Shown: positions 22,461-34,920 of the stretch, piece by piece
Position numbering within the stretch: position 1 is the stretch's first letter
Layout of the letters: the number at the start of each line of letters is the position of its first letter
Source of the DNA: Elephas maximus indicus
Lineage: Eukaryota > Chordata > Mammalia > Proboscidea > Elephantidae
Direction: 5' to 3'
NCBI RefSeq assembly: GCF_024166365.1
Contig: NC_064830.1
Location: 85,368,721 to 85,432,720 of the forward strand
DNA length: 64,000 bases
Program-made: the position numbers and the translations under genes
The notes under the pieces: generated by a model
The model's input: the letters and a program-made list of their open reading frames with translations, nothing else
Told to the model about the DNA's origin: nothing
The model's database searches: none

Positions 22461-23239
22461 CCCACATGATCTGACTCCAGAGCCTGTGCTGCTAGCCACT
22501 AAGCTGTGTTGCACCTGAGGTTCAAAGGTGAAGTGGCCACTCTGCACCTTTATTCCCCCATGGCCACTTGACTGCATGCCCGGTAACATTCATGAGAAAG
22601 TCAGGCTCCTCCTTTCTTGTTCTCCACTGTGTCTCCTTCTCTCATCTTAACCACAAGGTCTCTCTCTTTTTTTTTTTTTTGTTTAGACTCTATGACTTAT
22701 TCGTGAAGGAGGTGAGTGAGGTATGCACTTAAATAACTTGGTGGTGTAGAGGAATATCATGAGAAGGGTTTAAGAGGTGGGTAGAAAGTGCCAGAGAAGC
22801 TTACAGGCAGGACTCTGCGTTCTAGAAACTTAGAGCATGAGAGGCCTCTATTCCAGCCTCCACCCTCTGCCCCACCTTGTAACTAGATGCCTCTCTTCAG
22901 CATCTCTACCTGGTGGTCCTTCAGCCTATGTTTGCAAACAAGCAGCAAGGACAGGGAGAAAACTCACTTTTTCAAGGGGTAGTTCATCTTTGGTCAGGAT
23001 AGCAAACTCAGTGAAATGTTCACACTAGCTTGGAGACTACCTTGGAATTAAGAGAACGGAAAAACATGATTCAGGAAAAAGGAATTAACTGGAGATACCA
23101 GTTGCATGCCAACTATCGCTCCCCTCCCATCACCAACAAGTAGTACCTCAGTCAAACCATTATCTGCCTCATCTGCTGGTCCCGATTCCCAGGGTTTTGG
23201 CCTGTGATTTCCTCACATGCTGTGCAGAGCTATAGCCTG
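22461..23239. other. Arm A end and spacer start; no gene
   Basis: 22461-22745 still aligns with 39990-40260. The homology fades by about 22830. No recognisable feature follows up to the L1 at 23240. Confidence 0.5.
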
Positions 23240-23489
23240 TTGAAAAGGCTATCTTTCTGCCACTGAATTGCTTTTGCACCTTTGTCAAAGATCAGTTGGA
23301 CATACTTGTGAGGGATATTTCCAGGTTCTCTGTTCTATTCCATAAATTTGTTTTTTTACCCCTCTGCCAATAGTATACAGTTATTAGTGCAGCTATATAA
23401 GTTTTAAAATTGGACAGAATGAGTCCTCTCATTTTCTTTTTCCTTTCCAAATAAATTGTAGAATAATCTTCTCTATATCTACAAAGGAG

Positions 23490-23645
23490 ACCCTGGTGGT
23501 GTAGTGGTTAAGTGCTACGGCTGCTAACCAAGAGGTTAGCAGTTTGAATCCACCAGGCGCTCCTTGGAAACTCTATGGCGCAGTTCCACTCTGTCCTATA
23601 GGGTCGCTATGAGCTAGAATCGACTCGACAGCAGTAGGTTTTTTG
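23490..23645 (+). mobile_element. Afrotherian SINE inside L1
   Basis: 'ggagaccctggtggtgtagt' head and 'gggtcgctatgagctagaat' tail, flanked by tatatctacaaa repeats. Confidence 0.9.
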
Positions 23646-23702
23646 GTTTATATCTACAAAAATCTTACTTGGATTTTGGTAAGAATTTTGTTATACCTCA
23701 TC

Positions 23703-24085
23703 ATGGATTGAATTGTGTCCCCCCAAAATATGTGTATAAATTTGGTTAGGCTGTGCTTCCCAGTTATTGTGTGATTGTCCACCATTTTGTCACCTGATGT
23801 GATCTATGTGTTGTAAATCCTGTCTCTATGACGTTGATGAGACAGGATTATTGGCTGTTATGTTAATGAGGCAGGACTCAATCTACAAGATTGGATTGTG
23901 TCTTGGGCCAATCTCCTTTGAGATATAAAAGAGTGAAGTGAGCAGAGAGACATGGAGGACCTCACTACCAAGAAAGCAGCACCAGGAGCACAGCACGTCC
24001 TTTGAACCCAAGGTCCCTGCACCTGAGAAGCTCCTAAACCAGAAGATAATTAAGACACACCTCCATATCAATTTGGAAAAACTGA
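23703..24085 (+). repeat. Interspersed repeat 'attgaattgtgtcccccc', first copy
   Basis: Begins 'atggattgaattgtgtcccc' and contains 'gttaatgaggcaggactcaa'. A related, diverged copy starts at 34533. Family name not assigned with confidence. Confidence 0.55.
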
Positions 24086-24599
24086 TACCTTTACTAGGTT
24101 AAGTTCCCCAATCCATGAATGTAGTATATCTTTTTATTTAGATCTTCTTTGACTTCTTACACCAGGATTATGTAGTTTTGAGGATGCATGTGCTATACGT
24201 TTTGTTAGTATTTTATTTTTACTAGTGATTATAAATGTATTTTAATGTTGTTGTACATGTGTACATTACTGGCATTTAGAAATAACAATAGATTTTTGTA
24301 TGTTTATTTTGTATCATGTGACATTGCTGAACTCATTATATCTAGGAATAATTACTTTAGTACTTCCAACGTGCACATTTCAAAAGACATTACCTTGCCA
24401 TGATTAGGTGTATGGGTTTGTAGTTACTTGGGTGATAGTCTCTTTAGGCTCTGCAAGAAGTCACATGTAGCTGGAGATGTGTCCTATGTGCGGGTGACTA
24501 ACAGAAGGGAAGGTGTTGAATGTCCTGTTAATGTCTGGCCTCCAGGCAATGGGGAGCCCTGAAGTAATTTTAAGCATATTTAATATTTAAATAATAATC

Positions 24600-27210
24600 A
24601 TATTTTTATCTTAGAAAGTTCACCCTCACAGCAGTATGGAAAATGGAGTCAAGGAAGGCCAAGGATGGAACCAGCAAGATCAGTAAGGAGTGTATTGAAC
24701 CAATGCATGCAAGATACAGCAAGAGGGCTGAATTCTGGAATGATGGTGACATAAACAGACCATTGTTCTGACCCTCCTGTACAAATACAATAAGGAAACA
24801 GTGCCAGCTTTGAGGGACTCTAAATCAGGATGTGGAGGAAAGCAGTGAGGAATTGCACACAGGCAAGAATCAACAAATCAACAACAAGTCGTATATGGCA
24901 GGAAAATCACTCTTCCCACTGACCCTGCCCCTTCCCCCAACTACACAGGCCGCTGGATGCTGTGAACTAGGGAAGTGGCCCCCCAAAAGACGCTGCTTCC
25001 CTAACTACCATATCCCTTGCCTTTACAAATAGACAGGACACCAAGCTTCTGCTCTAAAATCAACAAGGCAGACCTCCCTGGGGGTCTGTTTGGAGTATGC
25101 CAGCACCTCCCCCACCTGGACAGTGTTGGTTACAAGCCTATGCGAATTGCTACAGAAGGCACATGCAGTGTGGTCTGCTCTCATAGTCAACACTCTACCT
25201 GCCTCCCTGTGCACCCCATAGCTCAGTCCTCTGAAACCAACAGGACAGACTTCCTGGGGCATCAGTTCAGGTCTGTTTGCTCCCCTTCCGGTCAGTGCTG
25301 AGGACTGCTGACTGAAGCTGCTGTGTGCTAGGAAACAGGCATACTACGGGGTGGGGGTGGGGGGAGGACTCTGATAGCAACAGGACATACCTCCCAGGTT
25401 CCATTTGGAATGTGCCAGCACCTCCCCCAGCTGGACACTGTCAGCTGCAAGCCTGCTGTGAATTGCTACAGAAGGCCCATGCAGTGGAGTCTGCTCTCAT
25501 AGTCAGCATTCTCCCTGCTTCGCTGCACACCAGTATGGAGAGTGGAGTCAAGGAAGTCACTGTTGTAACTCTGGACATTAGATTCTTCCCTTTCTCTAGG
25601 TTTGCCCTTCTTCCTCTTTAGTAATGTTATTATTATGTTAAAATATTGAAGGCTGTAGTTTTCTCCTTCCACCCCAGACTCCCCATCTAGGTCCCTATCG
25701 GTCTCCCTACTTGGGGGTGCCAGCTGTCACTGTTACACTTCTGGGTTCCCTGGGTGGGGGTGTTGACCATGTCATTTCAGCACCAAACTCTATGGCTTGC
25801 AGCATTTGGCATGGTCACCTCCCAAACAGATTTGGGTATGATGACCATATTACTCTACCACCAGACTCACTTCCCTAAACATGCTGGCCATGCCCTTCCA
25901 GCAGCAGCCTCCCCCCAACCCCCAATTTGGGATTACTGGCTTTCTCTGATTGCCCACCATAAATATCCCCCTTATGAGCACTGGCTGTACAACTCTTTGA
26001 CTGGACCTGCCAACCCAGTAATTGCTACTGTCACAGATACACCATTCTTCTCCCAGGAGCACTGGCTGTGCTACACTAACCTCAGAGTCCCACACTGGAA
26101 ACAGCAGCTGTTGCTGGTTCACCACATGTCCTTACTGTTCATGAACTCCAGTCTGTACTATGCTCCCCTCATTCCTTCCTCCCGGGACTCACAGGAACTC
26201 CAGCCCATTCTGTGCTTACCTAGCTGCTCTGTCCCAGGTCTGTCTGCCCAGGTGATTCAGCCCAGACTCCCCCCACCTCCCCGCACACTCCTCTCTGTCC
26301 TATGCCCAACCCTCATGCACTGCAGCCTGCACTGCACCCACCACACTGCTCTTTCCCAGGATTCACCTGAATTCCTACCTGGGTTGTATTCACATAGTCT
26401 GTCTGCCCCAGGTCTGCCCTCTCAGGTGATTCGGCCTGTGCTTCTCCTTCCATGCCTCTCTCTCCCAGGCCAGCCTGTTCACATGCTGGGGCCTGTGCTA
26501 CACTGGCTACATTGTTCTTTCCCAGGACTCACAGGGACCTCCTGCCCGGGTTGTGCTCACCATGCCTCTCTGACCCAGGTCTGCCCATCATGTGTCTCAG
26601 CCAATGCTGCACCTACTACGCTTCTCTCCTGGGCCCACTTGTTCATATACTGCAGCCTATGCCATACCTGCCACGTTGTTCCTTCCCAGGACTCATGGGG
26701 AACACTCGCTTGGGTTGTGCTCACCATGCCTCTCTGTCCCAGGTCCACCCACTCAGGTGTCTCAGCCAGAGGTGCACCTTCCACACCCCTCTCCTGGGGC
26801 GACCAATTGATGTACTGCAGCCTATACCACACCTGCTGTATTCTTTCCTGGGACTCACGGGGGCTTCCACCTGCATTGTGTTCACCGAACTGCTCTGGGT
26901 CAGGTCTGATGCCCTCTCCCTCCTGGGCTCCCTGCCCAAGAGTGCTAGCCAAAACCACCCCAAGATGGCCATGCTGCGCTGAGGAGGGGTTAGAGTAAGC
27001 ATACATGGTGAACCTCTGCTCTCTTGTTGTCTATATTCTACTTTATTCTTGATTCAGTATCGACTTGGGTCCTCCAATCTTTTAATTGCTTCCTGGAGTT
27101 CTGAGATTACTGATAGAATCAGTTTTTACTTGTTTTCTTCTGGATTTGTTGCAGGGGAACAAGAGCATGCAACTGCTTATGCTGCCATCTTGCTCCACCC
27201 TCTGTAATAA
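24600..27210 (-). mobile_element. GC-rich tandem-monomer block, probably an antisense L1 5' UTR
   Basis: On the minus strand it begins at 27208 with 'cagagggtggagcaagatgg', the kind of start seen in mammalian L1 5' UTRs. Between about 26050 and 26990 a unit of about 160 bases recurs: 'gttgtgctcaccatgcctct' falls near 26555 and 26715, with weaker copies near 26385 and 26880. A second type of unit repeats at 25083-25213 and 25398-25530. No ORF1 follows, so it is truncated. The long open frames here (up to 414 codons on the plus strand, with overlapping frames elsewhere) result from stop-poor repeats. Confidence 0.5.
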
Positions 27211-27469
27211 TACTTTAAAATGGATTTTTACTTGATTAATTACTATGGCATTTACATACATTTGAGAAAGAAAAATACAATGATATATGCAAAGCATATT
27301 ATGATTCCAGGACCTTTTACCATAACGTCAAACCCCTAGAGGCTCTGGACATACACACTGGGAACCACGGCTACCACAGTAGTTCCGTAATAAAATTACA
27401 TGCTACCTTTGCATATAAAATGATGCTATTTGACCACATTTTCTTAGGGTTTATTTACTTGTAGTGAAT

Positions 27470-30400
27470 AATAGGCTTTCAATCACTAATAATACCCTCT
27501 TCGACATTCTAGGGTTTCACAACACTGTAAACTACATAACGTGGAAATGGAACAGGAGATTCAGAAGAAACTGCAAAAACACCAAACTTCACTCCATGCC
27601 TGATCCGAACAAAGTGAACTCTGCAACCTGCAAAATACCATCCAGGGACTTCGACAAAATTGAAGTCAGGACATGGATGGCCGTGAGCATGAGATGTCAG
27701 TACTGCAGGATGCACATCAGCAGAAATTGACAGAAATAGGTCAACAGCAGCAAAAAGAATTAATCAGTTTTGAAAAATGAGTTGAAAACCTTGAACAGCT
27801 TTTACAAAAAGCTGGTTGAGGCATCGGAGTACCTGATCAATCTAAACTTCAACTGATGCAAAAAAAACTCTTCAAGGTCTACAAAATGAAAAAGGAGAAA
27901 AACTCAAAGACAGTGAAGAACTTGAGGATAGATTAAAAGACACGAACAGAAAAATACCTCCTATAGAAAAGGACAGAGATGACTTGAGGCAATAACAAGA
28001 ACTGCCAAATGTGGAAAAGAGAAAATTAACTGAAGAAACGTGAAACCTTCAAACTGGAATGTAGGAAATTGTAGGCTTATGTTAAGCAAAATGACACCGT
28101 GACAGAAAGGGGAAGAATTCTTCCAGAGCACATTAGTGGAAGAAGTATTCAGACTACAAGCGGCATTGCCTGATGCTGAAAATGAAATTATAAGACTAAG
28201 TAGTTTAAACTAGTACAACAATGTCACTGAAGATACAATCTGCAACTTAATAAACGTGTTTAAGTTTTAGAAAAAGGGAATCCATTATTGAGGCAGGAAC
28301 TGGAAGGACTTCAAATATCACTTTTAGAAGTGAACACTTGGAAATAATTAAAAGTAAAGCTACAAGAGACATAAATTTGGATTCAGAATTAAATGATTTA
28401 CGATTTTATTTAGAAGCAAAAAAAAATGAGTTCAATCAACATTACTAAAAAGGAAATGCTGACAGCTGAGATAGAAGAATTGGGCAAACAGAAACAAGAA
28501 GCTACAAAGCACATGCTTTTGATGAAATGTCAGCTATCAGTACAACAAAATGAAGGCGAAAGCATGAATCAGTAAACTAAAACAATACCTAGAGGCTGAA
28601 GAAAAGAGAGTTTGTCAACTTAAAGATGATAAAATGAACATTACTAAAGAATTACATATGCAAAAAGAGAAGTTAATTGAAAGTGCACTGGTGCTTAATG
28701 ATTAGCATTCAACTCAACAAAAGCTTAAGGATAAAGGAGAAGATTTAAGAGATCAGCTTAATAAGTCACAAAAAATAACCTGAACATCCAGAAGGAGACC
28801 TTTATGGTGAAGGAACACGTGAGAAGAAATGAGGAGGTGCTTTCTAGTTATCGATGAGTTCACTCAGTCTCTTAATCAAGATTCTAAGTCATTTCTTAAG
28901 GATGACTTTCTTTAAAAAGTCAAAGTTATATAAAGCTAAAGCAAAATCTATTAGAAATGGAACAGCTCAATGAAAAATTAGAGGAATTTTCTTTTAACCT
29001 CAAAACCGAAAAGTTGGGTTTAGCACGTGATGATGTCAGAAAATTGGAGATTAAACTTCTGAATGACAAGAATGTCTCTTTAATGAAACGGATTGATCAG
29101 CTGTCCAAAAATGAGGTTGATAAACTAACTCAGATTATCCAGCAGAAATAGTTGAAAAGACATGATCTTCATACCACAATTTGTTCAGCTTTCTACATCC
29201 AGGATGTTGCATAATTTCAACAGCAACTGCAGGTGTATGCTATGGAAAGAGAACAAATATTAGCTGTTTTCAGTGAGAAGACTAGGAATAATAGTCATCT
29301 AAACAGTCGGTATTGCAAAATGTTGGGTATAGTTGCTGCCAAAGAAGCAAGCCTCATTAAGCAACAAGATGAAATTTTAAAAATTGTTCACCAGACTTGA
29401 AAATCGAGGCCTGGATATGAGAAGCTGTTCAGATTTATTTTGTATCATTCAAGAGAAAGATATTTTAATAACTTCATTAAGTCAGAAATCTGAGACATTT
29501 TTGAGATGTTTACAGATACACAGCCCTGGTAACGAGATGGGGTAGTTAGTGGTAATCAGTTTGAGGAGGTGCATGATGTACTAAAAAAAAAAAAATTGCC
29601 AACTTAGTAAACACCATAGAAGGAAAAATGGACAAAGTCCTAATGAAAAACCTTTTAACTGGACATTTTAATACCTCTAAAAATCAGTGTCATGAAGTAT
29701 TATGATTAATGGGAACCCTCCTGGGAATCAAAAGGGGGGAAATGGAGCAGTTGCTTAATGAAAATAAGGGCAGTGTTACCAGATGAATAGCAGGGTGGCT
29801 TGCAGGAGGATCAAAAAGTAGCCAACCCCACTGGACAATGGGTTGGAGAGGGATGCTGGTGAGGAGCAAGCTTCTTGGATCAGGTGGACACTTGAGACTA
29901 TGTTGGCATCTTCTGCCTAGAGGGGAGATGAGAGGGTGGAGGGGGTTAGAAGCTGGTGAAATGGACATGAAAAGAGAGAGTGGAGGGAGAGAGCGGGCTG
30001 TCTCATTAGGGGGAGAGTAATTGGAAGTATTAGCACGGTGTATATAAGTTTTTGTGTGAGACTGACTTGATTTGTAAACTTTCACTTAAAGCACAATAAA
30101 AATTATAAAAAGAAAAAAAAAAGTAGCCAACCCCAACACACCTGAGAGCAAATCAACACTCTTGATTGATAGTCTTTTTCAGACCTTTTTGTTGAATTTC
30201 TAGAAACAGAATCTCATCCATCAATTCTACCACCATAGGTTTCTGTTCATGATAGGACACCTGTAGATTAAACGGGAAGGAGAAAACTAGTAAAAAATGT
30301 ACCACCAAGTTTTAAAGATACTACAGGATCCAGAACCAGTAGAAGAGCACATGTGAACCAATTCTCAGCTCCCTGTTCTGTAGTCGTGCCTCTTTTTAAT

Positions 30401-30538
30401 CCGGTTGGACTTGGAACGGGTGAGTCTGGGCATCTTCTTTTGAAGCTCATCTCAGATGTTTTGCCCACATTTACATCTTTGCCAGTGCTACCTGACCACA
30501 GCACTAGAGTTGTGCTGAAAGACCTTTTAAAGAAGTAG
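27470..30538 (+). pseudogene. TRIP11: TRIP11 processed pseudogene (second retrocopy)
   Basis: Plus strand, intronless and full of stops and frameshifts. Recognisable TRIP11 segments in order: about 27610 (SELCNLQN, then HEMSVLQDAHQQKLTEI); 28140-28210 ([15 protein letters not shown]-like); 28470-28560 ([18 protein letters not shown]); 28960-29150 ([11 protein letters not shown] joined to [10 protein letters not shown], an internal deletion of about 250 codons, then LTQIIQQK); 29230-29400 ([21 protein letters not shown]); 29610-29830 (GRAB region, [12 protein letters not shown]); 30340-30538 (C-terminus, [24 protein letters not shown], stop). It retains parental parts that are deleted from the 41-1750 ORF, so it is not a copy of that ORF. 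The first 160 or so codons are absent. A retroposon splits it at 29831-30120. Confidence 0.92.
29831..30120 (+). mobile_element. Poly(A)-tailed retroposon, truncated copy inside the TRIP11 pseudogene
   Basis: Target duplication aaaaagtagccaacccca at 29813-29830 and again ending at 30135. The body matches the 3' 290 bases of 10641-11276. It is inserted within a Pro/Asn-rich linker of the pseudogene, so it is younger than that copy. Confidence 0.9.
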
Positions 30539-31405
30539 ATGATTCTCAAGTCAGAGATGAAATAGCACTTTGTAGAAATCATGAACACGCTAGTACATAC
30601 TTTATCACAAAGTAAGTGGCCTTTTGGCAAAAGTCAGTTATTTGTTTGCAGTTGTACCTTCTCTAAATTTAATAAAAATATTCTTCATGTTTTTTTTTTA
30701 AAGTATCTCTTAGTGCATGCAAAATTAATCACCATACTTGAAACAATGGTTACAGCTTGTGAGGGTGGGATTTGGCAGGATTGGAGGCTATGGTTAAAGA
30801 TACTTCAGTATTGTTTGTAATCCTTTAATTTTTAAAAGCAGTTAATATTTGTGTAAAACTTATATAATTAAAATTTTAACTTAATGTTCAAAAGTTATAA
30901 TATACTTGAGTTCAGATTCTTTGTATAAGACAAAATGTAAACAGCACAAAAGTACATTTAAAAAAATTAAAGTTCCCTTTTCCTGGCTAAATTAGACTTG
31001 CCCTCAGCTGGGTAAACATTCTATTGTTAGCCTGTGTTTTTTCAGATCTTATAGAGATGCATGTATATTTGTATATACGGGAGCTTATTATTCTCTGACT
31101 TGCTTTCAAAAACAACAACGTAATATTAAACCTTGGAGATGTTTCCAAATGAGAATTAATCCTAATTCATTTTCAAAAGCAGCAGTTCATGGTATGAATG
31201 AATGTATCCTAACTTACTTACCTAGCTCCTACTGATCAGCATTTAAGATGTTTCTAACCCAAATTCTGTCAAATGTCCCTGGTCATCTCCCTTGCCACTT
31301 CCTCAAAGGCCATTCCAAATCTTCATCACTTTGCCCAAGCAGGAACATGCCTTGTACTCTCTTGAAGGCAGTAGAAACCAGCAGTAAAGAACTTTTAACT
31401 TCTCA
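30539..31405. other. TRIP11 retrocopy 3' UTR and unassigned sequence
   Basis: Up to about 30700 this is probably the 3' UTR of the retrocopy (an aataaa is at 30670). The rest shows no recognised gene and may contain old LINE sequence around 30950-31250. Confidence 0.45.
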
Positions 31406-31407
31406 CA

Positions 31408-33425
31408 CCTCCCTTGTTGTTGTTGTTAGGCGCCATGAAGTTGGTTCTGACTCACAGTGACCTTATGTATAACAAAACAAAACGTTGCCCAGTCCTGTGC
31501 CATCCTCACAATCTTTGCTATGTTTCAGCCAGTTGTTGGAGCCACTGTGTCAATCCATCTAACTGAGGGAATTCCTCTTTTTCACTGACCCTCTGCTTTG
31601 CCAACCATGATGTCCTTCTCCAGGAACTGGTCCCTCCTGATAACATGTCCAAAGTATGCAAGACGAAGTCTCACCATCCTCATTTCTAAGGAGCATTCTT
31701 GCTGTACTTCTTCCGAGACAGATTTGTTGCATTCTTTTGGCAGTCCATGGTATATTCAATATTCTTCACCAATACCGTAACTCAAATGCATCAGTTCTTC
31801 AGTCTTCCTTATTCACTGTCTAGCATTCGCATGCATATGCGGTGATTGAAAATACCACGGGTTGGATCAGGTGCACCTTTGTCCTCAAGGTGACATCTTT
31901 GCTTTTTAACACTTTAAAGAGGTCTTTTGTAGCAGATTTGCCCAACACAATATGTCATTTGATTTCTTGACTGTTGCTTCCATGGGCGTTCATTGTGGAT
32001 CCAAGCAAAATGAAATCCTGGACAACTTCAATATTTTCTCCGTTTATCATGATGCTGCTTATTGGTCCAGTTGTGAGGGTTTTTATTTTCTTTATGTTGG
32101 GGTATAATCCATATAGAAGGCTGTAGTCTTTGATTTTCATCAGTAAGTGCTTCAAGTCCTCTTCACTTTCAGGAAGCAAGGTTGCATCACTTGCATATCA
32201 TGGGTTGTTAATAAGTCTTCCTCCAAACCTGATGCTGAGTTCCTCATATCATACAGCTTCTCAGATTATTCCCTCAGCATAAAGGTTGAATAAGTATGGT
32301 GAAAGGATACAACCCTGATGCATACCTTTTCTGATTTTAATCATGCAGTATCCCCTTGTTTTGTTTGAACTACTGCCTTTTAGTCTATGTACAGGTTCTG
32401 CATGAGCACAATTCAGTGTTCCGGAATTCTCATTCTTTGCAGTGTTATCCATAATTTGTTAGGATCCACATAGTCGAAGGGCTTTGTATAGTCAATAAAA
32501 CACAGGTAAACATCTTTCTGGTATTCTCTGCTTTCAGCCAAGATTCATCTGACATCAGCAATGATAACCCTCGTTCCCCATCCTCTTCTCAATCCAGCTT
32601 GAATTTCTGGCAGTTCCCTGTTAATGTATGGTTGTAGACATTTTTGAATTATCTTCAGCAAAATTTTACTTGTGTGTGATGTTAATGATGTTCAATAATT
32701 TCTGCATTCTGTTGGATCACCTTTCTTTGGAATGGGCACAAATATGGATCTCCTCCAGTCGGTTGGCCAGGCAGCTGTCTTCCAAATTTCTTGGCATAGA
32801 CCAGTGAGCACTTCCAGTATGCATCTATTTGCTGAGGTATCTCAATTGGTATTCCATCAGTTCCTGGAGCCTTGTTTTTAGCCAATGCCTTCAGTGCAGC
32901 TTGGACTTCTTCCTTTAGTACAAAATCAGTTTTTGGTCGTATGCTACCTCCTGAAAGAGTTGAATTGACAATTCTTTTGGCAGTCAATGGTATATTCAAT
33001 ATTCTTTGTCAGCCAATTCTTTTTGGTACAGTGACTCTGCATTCCTTCCATCTTATTTTGATGCATCCTGAGTCATAATGACTGAAGACCAGACAAGTTG
33101 TGGGATAACATTAAGGACATCATACATGAAGAAAGCAAATGCTCATTAAAAAGACAGGAAAGAAAGGACTAAAATGGATGTCAGAAGACACTTTGAAACT
33201 TGCTTTTGAATGCAGAGCAGCTAAAGTGAACAGAAAAAATGACGAAGTAAAAGAGATGAATAGAAGATTTCAAAGGGCAACACAAGAAGACAAATAAAAT
33301 ATTATAATGAAATGTGCAAAGACCAGGAGTGATAAAACCAAAAGCAAGGAGCACACTCGGCATTTCTCAAGCTGAAAGAGCTAAAGAAAAAATCCAAGCC
33401 TCAACTTGCAATACTGAAAAAAAAA
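31408..33425 (-). mobile_element. RTE LINE with 5' inversion
   Basis: 31408-33075 is antisense RTE, running from the 3' end ('gttgttgttgttaggcgcca') up to the region before the RT; minus-strand frames include EEVQAALKALAKNKAPGTDG. At 33076 the orientation flips, and 33076-33425 is sense and corresponds to 37822-38166 of the copy at 37335. The two parts together are collinear with that copy once the inversion is allowed for. Confidence 0.85.
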
Positions 33426-33429
33426 AAAA

Positions 33430-34530
33430 GTACCTCCATATATACTACCAAATTCTCTGTGCCTGTCTTTTTTCACCTTCCTTTTTGCTTCAGAGGAAAA
33501 GGAATCATCACAATTCAAAGCTAATAGCCCTAATGCACAAGGGAAACCATCCATTCAGACCTTTTTAAAGACTTCACTGCATTAATTTTCCATTCTGCTT
33601 TATCTCCAAGAGGTGTCTTTCTTTCCCTAAGCACATAAGCATGCTTAAGTCTCTCTGGGTATAAAAGTACTCCTTTCCAAGATCCATTTATTTTTCCACC
33701 CTACAGAGCTAAGCTTCTTGAAAGAATTCTTCACTCCTTGCCACCATGTCCTCATTTTTCATTCATTTCTTTGTGCATGCTACACAAAAAATCTTGTCTA
33801 ATCTATGCCCCTAAGCCAAGCCAAGCCAAGCCCAGTGCCGTATGCCCCTAGAGACTTTTAAATTACTAAGTCTAATTCACATCTTTTTTGTCATTCATTC
33901 ACTTTAATTCTCTGTAGCACCTGATATTAACCACCTATGCAATCTTTAAGTTTCCTCCTTCTCTTCATTTTGTGCTAGGACACTCTCCCTAGGTTCCCTT
34001 TCAAACCTCTGACAATCCTTTCTCATTCTCTGTGGCTTCCTCCTTAACCATTTATTAAAGCTAAATTTTCTCCAAGGTACCATCTTTAGCCAACAATATC
34101 TTCTCAGTCTACCTGCTGTCTCATTCCAAGCTCATCCACTCCCATGCTTCAACTTTCACCTAAATGCCAATAACTTCTGATTTTCTATGGCTAACCTCAG
34201 CCTTCTCCTACCTAATCTAATTGTCTGCTGGACATGTCTATCAGAATGTGCATAGGCTCCTCAAAATGAACATGTCTAAAAACGACATCAGGATCTTCCC
34301 TAACAACCTTGCTCCCCCTCCTGCATTCTTCTTATCATTTGATAAAACTTCTGTCCATTTCATCACCCAGGCAAGGGGCCTAAAAACTATGGTTGACATC
34401 TCTGTCTCACTAGGCCACTCCATATGCAATTAACCACCAGATATATCTTATTCTCTTCTTTTCTTTCTGTTCCCACTGCCCAGGTCCATTTCTTGCTATC
34501 TCTTGCATTGACTAGTGCAGTGGACTCCTG
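33430..34530. repeat. Intergenic with an L2 fragment
   Basis: 34200-34440 ('tgctggacatgtctatcaga', 'gcctaaaaactatggttgac') is an L2-like 3' region. The rest is pyrimidine-rich with no gene recognised. Confidence 0.5.
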
Positions 34531-34532
34531 TT

Positions 34533-34920
34533 ATGGGTTGAATTGTGTCCCCCCCCAAAACATGTGAAATCCTAACCCTTACACCTATAAATGTCACCTT
34601 GTTTGGAAAGAGGGGTTTTCTTGTTATGTTAATGAGGTCATACCAGTATAGGGTGGATCCTAAACCTAATCCCTCCTGAGTTATAGAAAGATCATGAGTA
34701 TACTGAATACTAAAGTATCTTTAACCATAGACTTCAATCCCACCTAGACCCACCTTCACAGAGATACACAGAGGGAAGCCAGACAGCAAGGAATGCCAAG
34801 GAACTCCCAGACCACTGACAAGGAAGGACCTTCCTCTAGAGCCACATCCTAAATTCAGACTTCCAGCCTCCTGAACTGTAAGAAAATACCACTTGTATTT
34901 TCTGTTACAACAGCACTAGT
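34533..34920 (+). repeat. Interspersed repeat 'gggttgaattgtgtccccc', second copy
   Basis: Same family as 23703-24085 at its start, ending 'cctcctgaactgtaagaaaa'. Confidence 0.55.

Larger units (their letters stand above)
4990..22830 (-). repeat. Arm A of an inverted segmental duplication (copy of LCMT1 5' half)
   Basis: Read on the minus strand, this segment aligns in order with 39940-59980 on the plus strand. Anchor pairs that I matched by eye: 22580-22450 with 40160-40265; 21720-21180 with 40860-41340 (promoter and exon 1); 18820-19440 with 50800-50245; 18060-17700 with 51560-51930 (exon 2); 16990-16230 with 52900-53600; 14800-14550 with 53630-53940 (exon 3); 13470-12260 with 54150-56210; 7680-6790 with 56470-57300; 6330-5750 with 57710-58240; 5430-5000 with 59495-59930. 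Identity is about 75-80% by eye. Large insertions (SYT14 retrocopy, RTE, L1, SINEs) are private to this arm, and about 800 bases around exon 4 are missing near 5465. Confidence 0.9.
23240..24370 (-). mobile_element. Old antisense L1 ORF2 fragment with two later insertions
   Basis: Antisense L1 text such as 'ttttgcacctttgtcaaaga' and 'gacattgctgaactcatta'. It is interrupted by a SINE at 23490-23645, whose target duplication tatatctacaaa is present on both sides, and by another repeat at 23703-24085. Confidence 0.7.

Noticed and set aside
25754-26998. 414-codon plus-strand open frame, with further long frames in other phases and on the minus strand
   Set aside because: It lies in a GC-rich block of about 160-bp tandem monomers with few stops in any frame. 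The translation is low-complexity, has no recognisable domain, and overlaps several equally long frames.
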